Positions 1-5,919 of a stretch of 7,490 nt of DNA are shown here, piece after piece; the stretch's first letter is position 1, and the number at the start of each line of letters is the position of its first letter. Below the pieces are notes generated by a model. That model had not been told where the DNA came from, made no database searches, and saw only the letters and a program-made list of their open reading frames with translations. Source of the DNA: an uncultured Lachnospiraceae bacterium. Lineage in GTDB: Bacteria > Bacillota_A > Clostridia > Lachnospirales > Lachnospiraceae. Made by a program: the position numbers and the translations under genes. Location of the stretch: NCBI GenBank assembly GCA_946630765.1, contig CAMOZF010000083.1, positions 1 to 7,490 of the forward strand. Direction: 5' to 3'.

Positions 1-55
1 CTCTGAGGAGACTTCCCGCGTCTCCGAAGAGGAAATGCAATCCCGCAGGCGAGTT
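1..55. repeat. Hairpin repeat, copy 1 (left part cut by window edge)
   Basis: These 55 bases match 106-160 at 54 of 55 positions; the single difference is C19 against T124 in the loop. The visible part holds the inner hairpin (GGAGAC at 7-12 with GTCTCC at 20-25), the right arm of the main stem, and the conserved right end GCAGGCGAGTT (45-55). The left arm lies outside the window. Copy 2 starts again 105 bases further on, in the same orientation, so the pair looks like a recent tandem duplication. Bases 56-82 between the copies show no further recognisable signal. Confidence 0.85.
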
Positions 56-82
56 TTATGTCACAATCGGCAGCGATTCATC

Positions 83-160
83 CGAGCCGAGGGTAATTGC
101 GTTTCCTCTGAGGAGACTTCCCGTGTCTCCGAAGAGGAAATGCAATCCCGCAGGCGAGTT
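83..160. repeat. Hairpin repeat, copy 2 (complete, 78 bases)
   Basis: This is a complete palindromic element. The left end CGAGCCGAGGG (83-93) and right end GCAGGCGAGTT (150-160) are shared with the copy at 2069-2146. The main stem pairs 96-109 with 133-146 (14 pairs, one of them G101 with T141). An inner stem pairs 112-117 with 125-130 around the 7-base loop 118-124, and a symmetric GA/GA mismatch (110-111, 131-132) separates the two stems. The last base, T160, is also the last base of the GH3 stop codon read on the minus strand, so the element abuts that gene. It could act as an mRNA 3'-end stabiliser or be a REP- or MITE-like mobile element. There is no T run typical of an intrinsic terminator. 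Confidence 0.88.
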
Positions 161-1860
161 TACAACCTCGTGTCAAATCTTCCGCAGAAGGGATCCACGG
201 GGCTCGTGCCCTTGAATTCGCTGAGACCGAGCATCTTGTCGACCGTGGCCTTCAAGGTGAACTCGTTCAGTGTGTACGAATTGATGAAGGTTTTGATCTG
301 CGGCGTGTCGATCAGGTGGTAGGGATTTGCGAAGGAGATCGCCATCGTCGGCAACTCCTGCGTAAACCAGGGAGCACCGGCGCCGGTCAGCGCGCCCTTC
401 CACGACAGACGCACGACCGTATTGTTGGAGGCCGTCGTGAAGTTGAAGGCGAAGATCGCGAGATCGTATTTCGACTTGAACTCCTCCACATTGATCGGCT
501 TGTCGGTAAATCCGCCGCCGCCCGGGGTGTCGAGCACGGTAAAGCCGCGCTGTTCAAGCTCCGCGCGAAGCTGTTTGTAAAGATCGTCCGTCTCGCCCAT
601 GAAGCCGCCGCTTTCCGATGCGAAGATCACGACGCGCGGATATTTTTCAGGAGAAATCGGAAGCAGCTGCTGCGTATCCTTGACCAGCGTCACTGCCTTG
701 TCTGCGCAGTCCTCGGTCCACTTCAGGAACTGCGGATTCCGAAGCACGGAGAGTGCTTCCGGTCCGGGAACCAGCGTGCCGGCCGCCTTCTTCTCCGGGA
801 GCTTCATCGCGGCCTTGGTGCCGAGAATTCTCGTTAAGGCCTCATCGAGACGCTCCTCGGAAAGGAGGCCTTCCTTGTAGCCTTCCAGCATGTAATTGTA
901 GTCTTCTTCAAAGTCCTTGTTGAAAAGGAAGACATCGCAGCCGTTCTCGATCGCGGTCGGAACCGCTTTCTTACGCGGCATCGCGCACATGAAGCCGAGC
1001 ATCGGGGTCGCGTCGGTTGAAATCAGGCCGTTGAAGCCGAGTTCGCCGCGAAGAAGGCCCTTCAGGAGCACCGGCGAAAGGGTTGCGGGAAGGTACGCTT
1101 CCTCGTCCGAAAGCGTCGGATCCAGCTTCTTCACCCAGGCCGGCTGCGCAATGTGGCCGACCATGACGGTTTCCGCGCCCTGATCGATCAGCTTCTTGTA
1201 GATCATTCCATAGGTCGCCATCCATTCGTCGGCGCTCTTATCGTTGATGGTGACATGAAGGTGCTGGTCGCGCTCGTCGCAGCCGTCGCCGGGGAAATGC
1301 TTGATCGAGACGATGAGACCCTCCTCCTTCGCGCCGCGAAGATAGCCCGAGCCGAACTTGTAAACGGTCTCCGGATCCGCACCGAAGGTCCGAAGGTTGG
1401 TGATCGGATTCCGCCAGTTGTTGTCAATGTCGATGATCGGCGCGAAGCTCCAGTTCACACCGACCGCCGCGCCTTCCGCGCAGGAAATCTTGCCGAGGTG
1501 ATAGCCTTCCTCCGGATCGCCGGTCGCTGCAGCCTGCATCGGCTTGCCGAAGCTGGTGCCATCGACGGTCACACCATTGCCGCCGGCTTCCAGATTGGCC
1601 GCCAGGAAGAGCGGAATCTTCGCATTTTCCTGCAGGAAACGGTGCGTCTCCTGCGTTTCAGCCGCCGGGCCCGGACGGTACATCATGCCGCCGATGCCCT
1701 TCTCCAGCATCATTTTCAGGAAGCCGCGGTCCGTCGTGAAGCCGACCGGGCAGAAAAGCTGTCCGATCTTCTCCTCGAGCGTCATACTGTTCTTGGTATC
1801 TTCCACCCACTGGATCTGTTCATCTGTGAGGAAAAAGGGTTTTTCTTTTAAATTGACCAT
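160..1860 (-). CDS. Glycoside hydrolase family 3, NagZ/YbbD-type beta-N-acetylhexosaminidase-like
   Basis: The 566-residue protein has no signal peptide, so it probably acts in the cytoplasm, removing terminal beta-linked sugars from imported oligosaccharides. An N-terminal GH3 barrel spans roughly residues 20-350. It shows NLRTFGADP (155-163), KHFPGDG (187-193) followed by D198-Q-H200, equivalent to the Asp-His acid/base dyad of NagZ-type enzymes, MVGHIAQPAW (233-242), and the probable nucleophile D283 in LISTDAT. A second alpha/beta domain (about 375-566) resembles the C-terminal domain of two-domain GH3 enzymes such as YbbD. Two positions depart from NagZ: GDG where GHG is usual, and NLEAGGNG where DQEGG is usual. 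The start is supported by AAGGAG (1866-1871) five bases before ATG. The stop codon abuts repeat copy 2. N-acetylglucosaminidase activity is the best guess; another beta-glycosidase specificity remains possible. Confidence 0.9.
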   Translation of the reverse strand: MVNLKEKPFFLTDEQIQWVEDTKNSMTLEEKIGQLFCPVGFTTDRGFLKMMLEKGIGGMMYRPGPAAETQETHRFLQENAKIPLFLAANLEAGGNGVTVDGTSFGKPMQAAATGDPEEGYHLGKISCAEGAAVGVNWSFAPIIDIDNNWRNPITNLRTFGADPETVYKFGSGYLRGAKEEGLIVSIKHFPGDGCDERDQHLHVTINDKSADEWMATYGMIYKKLIDQGAETVMVGHIAQPAWVKKLDPTLSDEEAYLPATLSPVLLKGLLRGELGFNGLISTDATPMLGFMCAMPRKKAVPTAIENGCDVFLFNKDFEEDYNYMLEGYKEGLLSEERLDEALTRILGTKAAMKLPEKKAAGTLVPGPEALSVLRNPQFLKWTEDCADKAVTLVKDTQQLLPISPEKYPRVVIFASESGGFMGETDDLYKQLRAELEQRGFTVLDTPGGGGFTDKPINVEEFKSKYDLAIFAFNFTTASNNTVVRLSWKGALTGAGAPWFTQELPTMAISFANPYHLIDTPQIKTFINSYTLNEFTLKATVDKMLGLSEFKGTSPVDPFCGRFDTRL

Positions 1861-1967
1861 ATCAACTCCTTAAAAAAGGCGCCGGCATGCGACCAGGCAT
1901 TCCGACGTCCGTTATCTCTTCAGGAAATCGCTGCCGCCAGTGATTCCAATTGATTCTTTTTCTTGTC

Positions 1968-2017
1968 CGAGCCGAGGGATCCCATCCCTCTTGTAGTTCT
2001 CCGTCGTATGGGATTCC
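1968..2017. repeat. Divergent hairpin sharing the left end of the 78-base repeat family
   Basis: The left end CGAGCCGAGGG (1968-1978) is identical to the left end of the repeats at 83 and 2069. The continuation differs: 1976-1985 (GGGATCCCAT) pairs with 2008-2017 (ATGGGATTCC) over 10 pairs, one being G1978 with T2015, around a 22-base loop. The right end GCAGGCGAGTT is absent. This looks like a chimera or a distinct subtype. Its right arm is at the same time the beginning of the second repeat type (2008-2053). Confidence 0.6.
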
Positions 2018-2063
2018 TCCGCTTCGGCCTTACGGCCTCCGGTCGGAATGACATTCCTGTCAT
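2008..2063. repeat. Second short repeat type (ATGGGATTC...ATGACA), copy A, with end hairpin
   Basis: The block begins ATGGGATTC (2008-2016), carries a GC-rich palindromic core (GGCC TTAC GGCC, 2027-2038) and ends GGAATGACA (2045-2053). The same beginning and a closely similar end recur at 2162-2200. Bases 2048-2063 form a small perfect hairpin, ATGACA-TTCC-TGTCAT. Elements with a CTCAGGATGACA or CGGAATGACA tail are familiar as dispersed intergenic repeats in many bacterial genomes; that statement is from general knowledge, not from a search. Confidence 0.6.
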
Positions 2064-2068
2064 GCACT

Positions 2069-2146
2069 CGAGCCGAGGGTAATGGTGTTCCTTCTGAGTG
2101 TAACTTGGTCGTTACCAAAGAAGGAACACCATCTCGCAGGCGAGTT
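2069..2146. repeat. Hairpin repeat, copy 3 (complete, 78 bases)
   Basis: This copy has the same length, ends and orientation as copy 2, and aligns to it without gaps. The main stem pairs 2082-2095 with 2119-2132 in 14 Watson-Crick pairs. Compared with copy 2, four pairs have changed on both sides and one G-T pair has become G-C. The inner part is unlike copy 2: GTAAC (2100-2104) pairs with GTTAC (2111-2115) around TTGGTC. Outer pairing includes ACTC (2066-2069) with GAGT (2142-2145) and GCC (2072-2074) with GGC (2139-2141). It lies in the gap between the second permease and GH3. Confidence 0.88.
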
Positions 2147-2154
2147 ATGCTCTT

Positions 2155-2230
2155 CTCCCTGATGGGATTCTTCGACTCGCTTCGCTCGCTCAGGATGACA
2201 GAGGGTGAACTCGCTCAGGATGACAGGGAG
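2155..2230. repeat. Second short repeat type, copy B, with internal 17-base direct repeat and bounding inverted repeat
   Basis: ATGGGATTC (2162-2170) through CAGGATGACA (2191-2200) parallels the block at 2008-2053. The 17-mer CTCGCTCAGGATGACAG then occurs twice, at 2185-2201 and 2210-2226, a period of 25. The whole is bounded by a 7-base perfect inverted repeat, CTCCCTG (2155-2161) and CAGGGAG (2224-2230). It sits seven bases beyond the stop codon of the second permease, so on the minus strand it would form structure at the 3' end of the transporter message. There is no T run, so calling it a terminator would be weak. Confidence 0.6.
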
Positions 2231-2236
2231 CAGGGA

Positions 2237-3130
2237 TCAGCCCTTAACGGCGCCGATCATAACGCCCTTCGTGAAATACTTCTGGATGAAGGGATAGAAG
2301 CACATGATCGGAACGGTACTGACGATGATCGTGCAGTACTTGACGAGCTTACGCTCGAGCTGAAGGTTTTTGACCGCATCCGCGGACGTAGTAACCACCG
2401 AATTGCTGTCGTTCAGGAGAAGGATCTCACGAAGGATCAGCTGAAGCGGATACTTGTCACGGCCCTTGAGGTAAATCATCGCAGGGAACCAGGAGTTCCA
2501 GAGACCTACCGCATAGTACAGCAGGATAACGGCGATGGTTGCCTTCGAAAGCGGAACAATGATCCGGAACATGATTGTCCATTCATTCGCGCCGTCCAGC
2601 TTCGCGGACTCGACCAGGGACTCCGGAACCTGCTGGAACGCGGTACGCAGAATGATCAGGTTGAATACGCTGATGGCGGTCGGGATGATAACAGCCCAGC
2701 GGGTGTCGTAAAGATGTACCACATCCTTGACAACCATGTAGGTCGGGATCATACCGCCGTTGAACAGCATCGTGAAAGAAAGGAACAGCATGATAACATT
2801 TCTGTATTTCATGGTCTTTCTGGAAAGTGCATAAGCACCCATGATCGTGAGCACCAGACTGATGATCGTTCCGACGATTACGTAGAATGCGGTATTCGCG
2901 TAGCCGGAACCGATACTGGGGCTGGAAAGAACGATCTTATAGCCGCCGACGCCGGGCTTTCCGAGCGGCCACCAGACAATGCCTGTGTGGGACGTCAGGA
3001 TTTCCGCATCCGAGAAGCTGGCCATGACGACATGCCATACCGGGATGACGAAGAGCAGTCCCAGAAGCGTCAGGAAAATGTAGAGGAAAATAAGGAAGGC
3101 GATACGCGCCGGTGATTTTTTAATCTTCAT
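2237..3130 (-). CDS. Carbohydrate ABC transporter permease, LplC/YtcP type
   Basis: This 297-residue inner-membrane subunit pairs with the other permease to form the sugar channel. Hydrophobic segments fall at about 10-33, 80-101, 112-130, 144-164, 192-212 and 264-281, giving the usual six spans. The cytoplasmic ATPase-docking (EAA) loop is visible as ESAKLDGA (174-181) running to the proline at 193. NGGMIPTYM (124-132) and the C-terminal KGVMIGAVKG (288-297) are hallmarks of this subfamily. The length is normal. The start is fixed by AAGGAGG (3138-3144) seven bases before ATG; that site overlaps the TAA of the upstream permease (12-base gap), which suggests translational coupling. The stop TGA is followed closely by the repeat cluster of the intergenic gap. 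Confidence 0.95.
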   Translation of the reverse strand: MKIKKSPARIAFLIFLYIFLTLLGLLFVIPVWHVVMASFSDAEILTSHTGIVWWPLGKPGVGGYKIVLSSPSIGSGYANTAFYVIVGTIISLVLTIMGAYALSRKTMKYRNVIMLFLSFTMLFNGGMIPTYMVVKDVVHLYDTRWAVIIPTAISVFNLIILRTAFQQVPESLVESAKLDGANEWTIMFRIIVPLSKATIAVILLYYAVGLWNSWFPAMIYLKGRDKYPLQLILREILLLNDSNSVVTTSADAVKNLQLERKLVKYCTIIVSTVPIMCFYPFIQKYFTKGVMIGAVKG

Positions 3131-3137
3131 ATCTTTT

Positions 3138-3145
3138 CCTCCTTA
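3138..3145 (-). promoter_or_regulatory. Shine-Dalgarno of the second permease overlapping the stop codon of the first
   Basis: Read on the minus strand, the bases are TAAGGAGG. The TAA stop of the first permease (3145-3143) supplies the first bases of the ribosome-binding site for the second permease. This arrangement favours coupled, roughly equal synthesis of the two membrane subunits. Confidence 0.85.
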
Positions 3146-4045
3146 GAACAGACTGGTCTCGGTGAACTTACGGCTGAGTGCGTTGCTGATCACCAGAAGA
3201 ACAGTATTGATAATCGAGTTGAAAAGACCGACTGCTGCAGAATAGCTGTAGTTGAACTCCTGCAGACCTTTACGGTAAACGTAAGAACTGATAACGTCCG
3301 CAGTCTCATAGGTATTCGTCGAATACAGCAGGATGATCTTCTCATAGCCGACCGCGAACATCGTGCCCATTCTGAGGATCAGCAGGGTGATGATCGTGGT
3401 GGAAATGCCCGGAAGCGTGATGTGAATCAGCTGGCGGATCTTTCCTGCGCCGTCAAGCTGAGCTGCTTCATACAGCTCCTGATCGATGCCGGACAGTGCG
3501 GCCAGATAAATGATCGAGCTGAAGCCGATGCCCTGCCACATGTCCGACAGGATATAGATCGGGCGGAAGTACTCGGGCTGTCCGAGGTAGTTCATCCGCT
3601 TTCCGCCGAGGCTGACAATCAGCTCGGTGATGGGTCCGTCAGAAGCGGTAAAGTCAGCGACAAGACCGCAGACAATGACGAGTGAAATAAAGTACGGCAG
3701 ATAACTGACCGTCTGAATGGTCTTTTTGAACGCCTTGTTTCCAACTTCATTCAGAAGCAGGGCGAAAATGATCGGTGCAGGGAAGCCGAAAATCAGGTTC
3801 AGCACACTGATCAAAAGCGTATTTCTGATCAGACGACCGAAATATACGCTGCTGAAGAAATCAATGAAATGCTTGAAGCCGACGAACTTGCTTCCGAAGA
3901 ATCCGCCCTTGGGGGTGTAATCCTCAAAGGCCATGATCAGTCCGAACATCGGCAGATAAGCAAAGATGATGAAGAATGCAAGAACCGGTATCAGAATGAT
4001 ATACAGGCCTTTATTCTTCCGGATATCATTAATAAAAGATTTCAT
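3143..4045 (-). CDS. Carbohydrate ABC transporter permease, LplB type
   Basis: This 300-residue membrane subunit is the partner of the LplC-type permease in an importer of the CUT1 sugar family. A positively charged N-terminus (KSFINDIRKNKG) precedes a first membrane span at about 14-36. Further spans lie at about 73-98, 112-131, 166-186, 215-235 and 268-287. The EAA loop is clear: EAAQLDGAGK (193-202), ending in LPG at 211-213, which docks the ATPase. Length and C-terminus are normal for the family. A GAGGTG Shine-Dalgarno lies five bases before ATG. The gene follows the solute-binding protein gene after an 85-base gap that contains a terminator-like hairpin, so its expression probably depends on read-through from the promoter at 5891-5919. 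Confidence 0.95.
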   Translation of the reverse strand: MKSFINDIRKNKGLYIILIPVLAFFIIFAYLPMFGLIMAFEDYTPKGGFFGSKFVGFKHFIDFFSSVYFGRLIRNTLLISVLNLIFGFPAPIIFALLLNEVGNKAFKKTIQTVSYLPYFISLVIVCGLVADFTASDGPITELIVSLGGKRMNYLGQPEYFRPIYILSDMWQGIGFSSIIYLAALSGIDQELYEAAQLDGAGKIRQLIHITLPGISTTIITLLILRMGTMFAVGYEKIILLYSTNTYETADVISSYVYRKGLQEFNYSYSAAVGLFNSIINTVLLVISNALSRKFTETSLF

Positions 4046-4068
4046 GCGAGCACCTCAGAGTTTCATAG

Positions 4069-4117
4069 AAAAAGGGAGAGACCTCCCCTGCCTGTCATGA
4101 GGCAGGAAGAGGTCTCC
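4069..4117 (-). terminator. Intrinsic terminator-like hairpin between solute-binding protein and permeases
   Basis: On the minus strand, GGAGACCTC and then CCTGCCT pair with AGGCAGG and then GGTCTC around a CATGAC loop. The stem is long, with a small internal loop (plus-strand arms 4076-4092 and 4099-4117). CCC and a run of five T (4073-4069) follow. It begins 13 bases after the stop of the solute-binding protein. In transporter operons such hairpins commonly terminate or process part of the message, leaving more binding protein than permease. The T run is short, so partial read-through is likely. Confidence 0.8.
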
Positions 4118-4130
4118 ATGAATATTGAGA

Positions 4131-5750
4131 TTAGCGAGCCAGGAAACGGTCAAGCGCTGCCTGCTGCAGGCCGATCATTTCTTCAACGCCCATGTCCTGG
4201 ATATCCTTTACATAAGCATCCCATTCACTGAGATCTCTTGTGCCGAGGATGAACTTGGTGGTGTTCTCTTCTACGTATGTCGCGATATCGCCGTTCAGTT
4301 TGCTGTAACGGTTTGCTTCTTCCGAAGTCATCGTGATATTCGGCATCATGTAGTCGCCGTCCGCATTGCTGGGCCAGATGGTGTTGATCGCGTCCTTACC
4401 CTTGGGGCCGACGGTCTGGGTCTCACGGATCCAGATGTACATACCGGCAGAACGGAAGCAGTACTTGGTCATGGCATCGCCTGCCGACAGGCCGTCCGGA
4501 TTCTTCAGGATCTTGTCGGTGAAGGTGGGCTGTCCGTCAACCATCGTCCAGGTGTCGCCCTCCACGCCGTAGTAAGCGGTGTAAGCATACTTTTCAATGG
4601 AGCCGAGGTTCAGGTAAGCAGCTACCGTATCGGGATCCTTACAAGCGGTAGAGATCGCGCAGGTACCAGTACCGCGGGTGAAGTTGTACTGACGAAGATG
4701 CAGCTGGTCGCCTTTGTTCTTCACAGGAGCAGCAACAGCAACTTCAGAGAAGTTCTCATCCTGCGTGCCCATGTAAGGACGGTTGTCGATCAGGGAGTAG
4801 ATGTCCGGCCATGCACCGGATTTGCCGGTCGCCCAGTTGTCGTCTGCCGGGACATAGGTAGAGACTGTATCCGAGTAGAAGTCCGGATCCAGAAGGCCTT
4901 CTTCATACCAGTCATGAAGCATGGTGATGTACTCTCTGTAACCGTCTTCGATCGGGCTGTATTTGACCTTGCCGTCAACATTGATGAAGCCGTTGCCGGA
5001 AGCACCGAGAACCGATACGCCGTAACCTGCTGAGAATACGCTGAATACGTCACCTGCGTGGTAGTTCAGCCACAGAGGAGCCGTAGCACCCTTCTCTTCC
5101 TTGAACTTCACCAGCATGTCATGCCAGTCATCATAAGTAACAGGTGCTTCGATTCCAAGATCGTTCAGCCAGTCCTCACGAACCGTCATGCCGTACCAGG
5201 GGCCCTGGTCAGGCGTGTTGATAAAGTAGATCGCCGGGAAGTTGCCTTCATCCGTCTTACAGTCTTTATAAACGTTCTCGTCCTTGCTGATCAGTGCATT
5301 GTAGTCCTTGAGATAGTTGTCCATGTACTGGTTAAGCGGGATGATGACGCCGTCAGAGATGGCTTTGTCAAGACCGCCGACATAGTACTGGCCGATATCC
5401 CAGATCAGATCCGGATAGTCGCCGGAAGAAATCATCAGGTTGAAGTTTTCCTGTTCCTGGCCTGCCGGCGGAATCTGCCACTCGATGTGGACATTGGTCA
5501 GCTTCTCCCACTCCTGTACGGCTTCAATGTCGTTGTAGGTGGTGATGCCGAGCTTCGGGTCGCTTGTGGGCGACGTACGCCATGCAGTCAGTTCCAGCTT
5601 CTCCTGAAGCGGGAAGGTGATCTCGGCCTTCTCGCCGCCTTCTTCTACAGCTTCGGTTTCCTTGTTGGATCCGCCGTTGTTGCAGCCGGCCAGAACGCCC
5701 ATTGCAAGGATCGCTGCGATCAGGATTGCTAAAATCCTTTTGAGTTTCAT
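4131..5750 (-). CDS. Extracellular sugar-binding lipoprotein, LplA-type (family 1 solute-binding protein)
   Basis: The 539-residue protein would capture an oligosaccharide outside the cell and deliver it to the two permeases. The N-terminus MKLKR is followed by a hydrophobic segment (about 6-20) and a lipobox L20-A21-G22-C23, so C23 would be lipid-anchored to the membrane. A short linker rich in N, G, S and E (24-44) leads into the binding domain. LTAWRTSPTSDP, WEKLTNVHIEW and MISSGDYPDLIWD match the opening of LplA-type proteins, and the length fits that group. AAGGAGG (5758-5764) lies seven bases before ATG. The gene is the first one downstream of a strong promoter and is followed by a terminator-like hairpin. 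The sugar specificity cannot be read from the sequence; the flanking GH2 and GH3 genes suggest a beta-linked oligosaccharide. Confidence 0.95.
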   Translation of the reverse strand: MKLKRILAILIAAILAMGVLAGCNNGGSNKETEAVEEGGEKAEITFPLQEKLELTAWRTSPTSDPKLGITTYNDIEAVQEWEKLTNVHIEWQIPPAGQEQENFNLMISSGDYPDLIWDIGQYYVGGLDKAISDGVIIPLNQYMDNYLKDYNALISKDENVYKDCKTDEGNFPAIYFINTPDQGPWYGMTVREDWLNDLGIEAPVTYDDWHDMLVKFKEEKGATAPLWLNYHAGDVFSVFSAGYGVSVLGASGNGFINVDGKVKYSPIEDGYREYITMLHDWYEEGLLDPDFYSDTVSTYVPADDNWATGKSGAWPDIYSLIDNRPYMGTQDENFSEVAVAAPVKNKGDQLHLRQYNFTRGTGTCAISTACKDPDTVAAYLNLGSIEKYAYTAYYGVEGDTWTMVDGQPTFTDKILKNPDGLSAGDAMTKYCFRSAGMYIWIRETQTVGPKGKDAINTIWPSNADGDYMMPNITMTSEEANRYSKLNGDIATYVEENTTKFILGTRDLSEWDAYVKDIQDMGVEEMIGLQQAALDRFLAR

Positions 5751-5780
5751 TACTTTTCCTCCTTGAAAATGTATATTTCT

Positions 5781-5802
5781 ATCTGATCGTATACCGACAG
5801 AT
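5781..5802 (-). promoter_or_regulatory. Leader hairpin upstream of the solute-binding protein Shine-Dalgarno
   Basis: On the minus strand, ATCTGTCG pairs with CGATCAGAT (one bulged T) around the loop GTATA, giving eight base pairs. The hairpin ends about 17 bases before the Shine-Dalgarno. It could affect mRNA stability or translation; it matches no riboswitch that I know. Confidence 0.4.
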
Positions 5803-5826
5803 TGAAATCACAAAAAATGTCTTCTA

Positions 5827-5843
5827 TTGTAGATTACCTACAA
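5827..5843. promoter_or_regulatory. Perfect inverted repeat in the leader, possible operator
   Basis: TTGTAG (5827-5832) and CTACAA (5838-5843) are exact inverted repeats separated by five bases. The site lies about 40-57 bases downstream of the expected transcription start, where a repressor could act as a roadblock. Six-base arms can occur by chance in a gap of this size, so this is tentative. Confidence 0.35.
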
Positions 5844-5890
5844 ATTCACCCGATAATTCGCAGGGGTATTTTTAGCAAAGTGCCTAAATG

Positions 5891-5919
5891 AGGATAGCAG
5901 ATCGTCTCCCATTTGTCAA
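5891..5919 (-). promoter_or_regulatory. Vegetative (sigma-70/SigA-type) promoter for the transporter operon
   Basis: On the minus strand, the -35 box TTGACA (5919-5914) is a perfect consensus, the spacer is exactly 17 bases, and the -10 box is TATCCT (5896-5891), preceded by TGC as in an extended -10. Transcription would start near 5884, giving a leader of about 133 bases before the solute-binding protein ATG. The promoter sits in an AT-rich gap between the GH2 stop and the transporter, so the transporter can be expressed independently of GH2. Confidence 0.85.

Noticed and set aside
1..160. CRISPR-like spacing of two 55-base repeats
   Set aside because: Only two copies are seen, each a full hairpin element, and the unit reappears singly at 2069. 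This fits a dispersed palindromic repeat, not an array.
35..322. Plus-strand ORF of 95 codons across the left-edge repeats
   Set aside because: Its first part is a translation of the two hairpin repeats (RAEGN...SRRRV recurs because the DNA repeats) and the rest is antisense to GH3. There is no Shine-Dalgarno.
1871..1880. Short CCTT-TTTT-AAGG hairpin covering the GH3 Shine-Dalgarno
   Set aside because: Only four base pairs, three or more of them weak; too unstable to argue for translational control.
1912..2118. Minus-strand ORF of 68 codons in the gap upstream of GH3
   Set aside because: It is made largely of the repeat elements read in translation, with no Shine-Dalgarno. Its non-repeat end (GITGGSDFLKR) is too short to call a gene remnant.
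2048..3115. Plus-strand ORF of 355 codons
   Set aside because: It starts in the repeat cluster and then runs antisense to the LplC-type permease. Its composition is highly charged with no recognisable domain, and the minus-strand gene is unambiguous.
4125..5033. Plus-strand ORF of 302 codons
   Set aside because: It is entirely antisense to the clear solute-binding lipoprotein gene and has no ribosome-binding site or family motif.
5058..5732. Plus-strand ORF of 224 codons
   Set aside because: Shadow of the solute-binding protein gene on the opposite strand.
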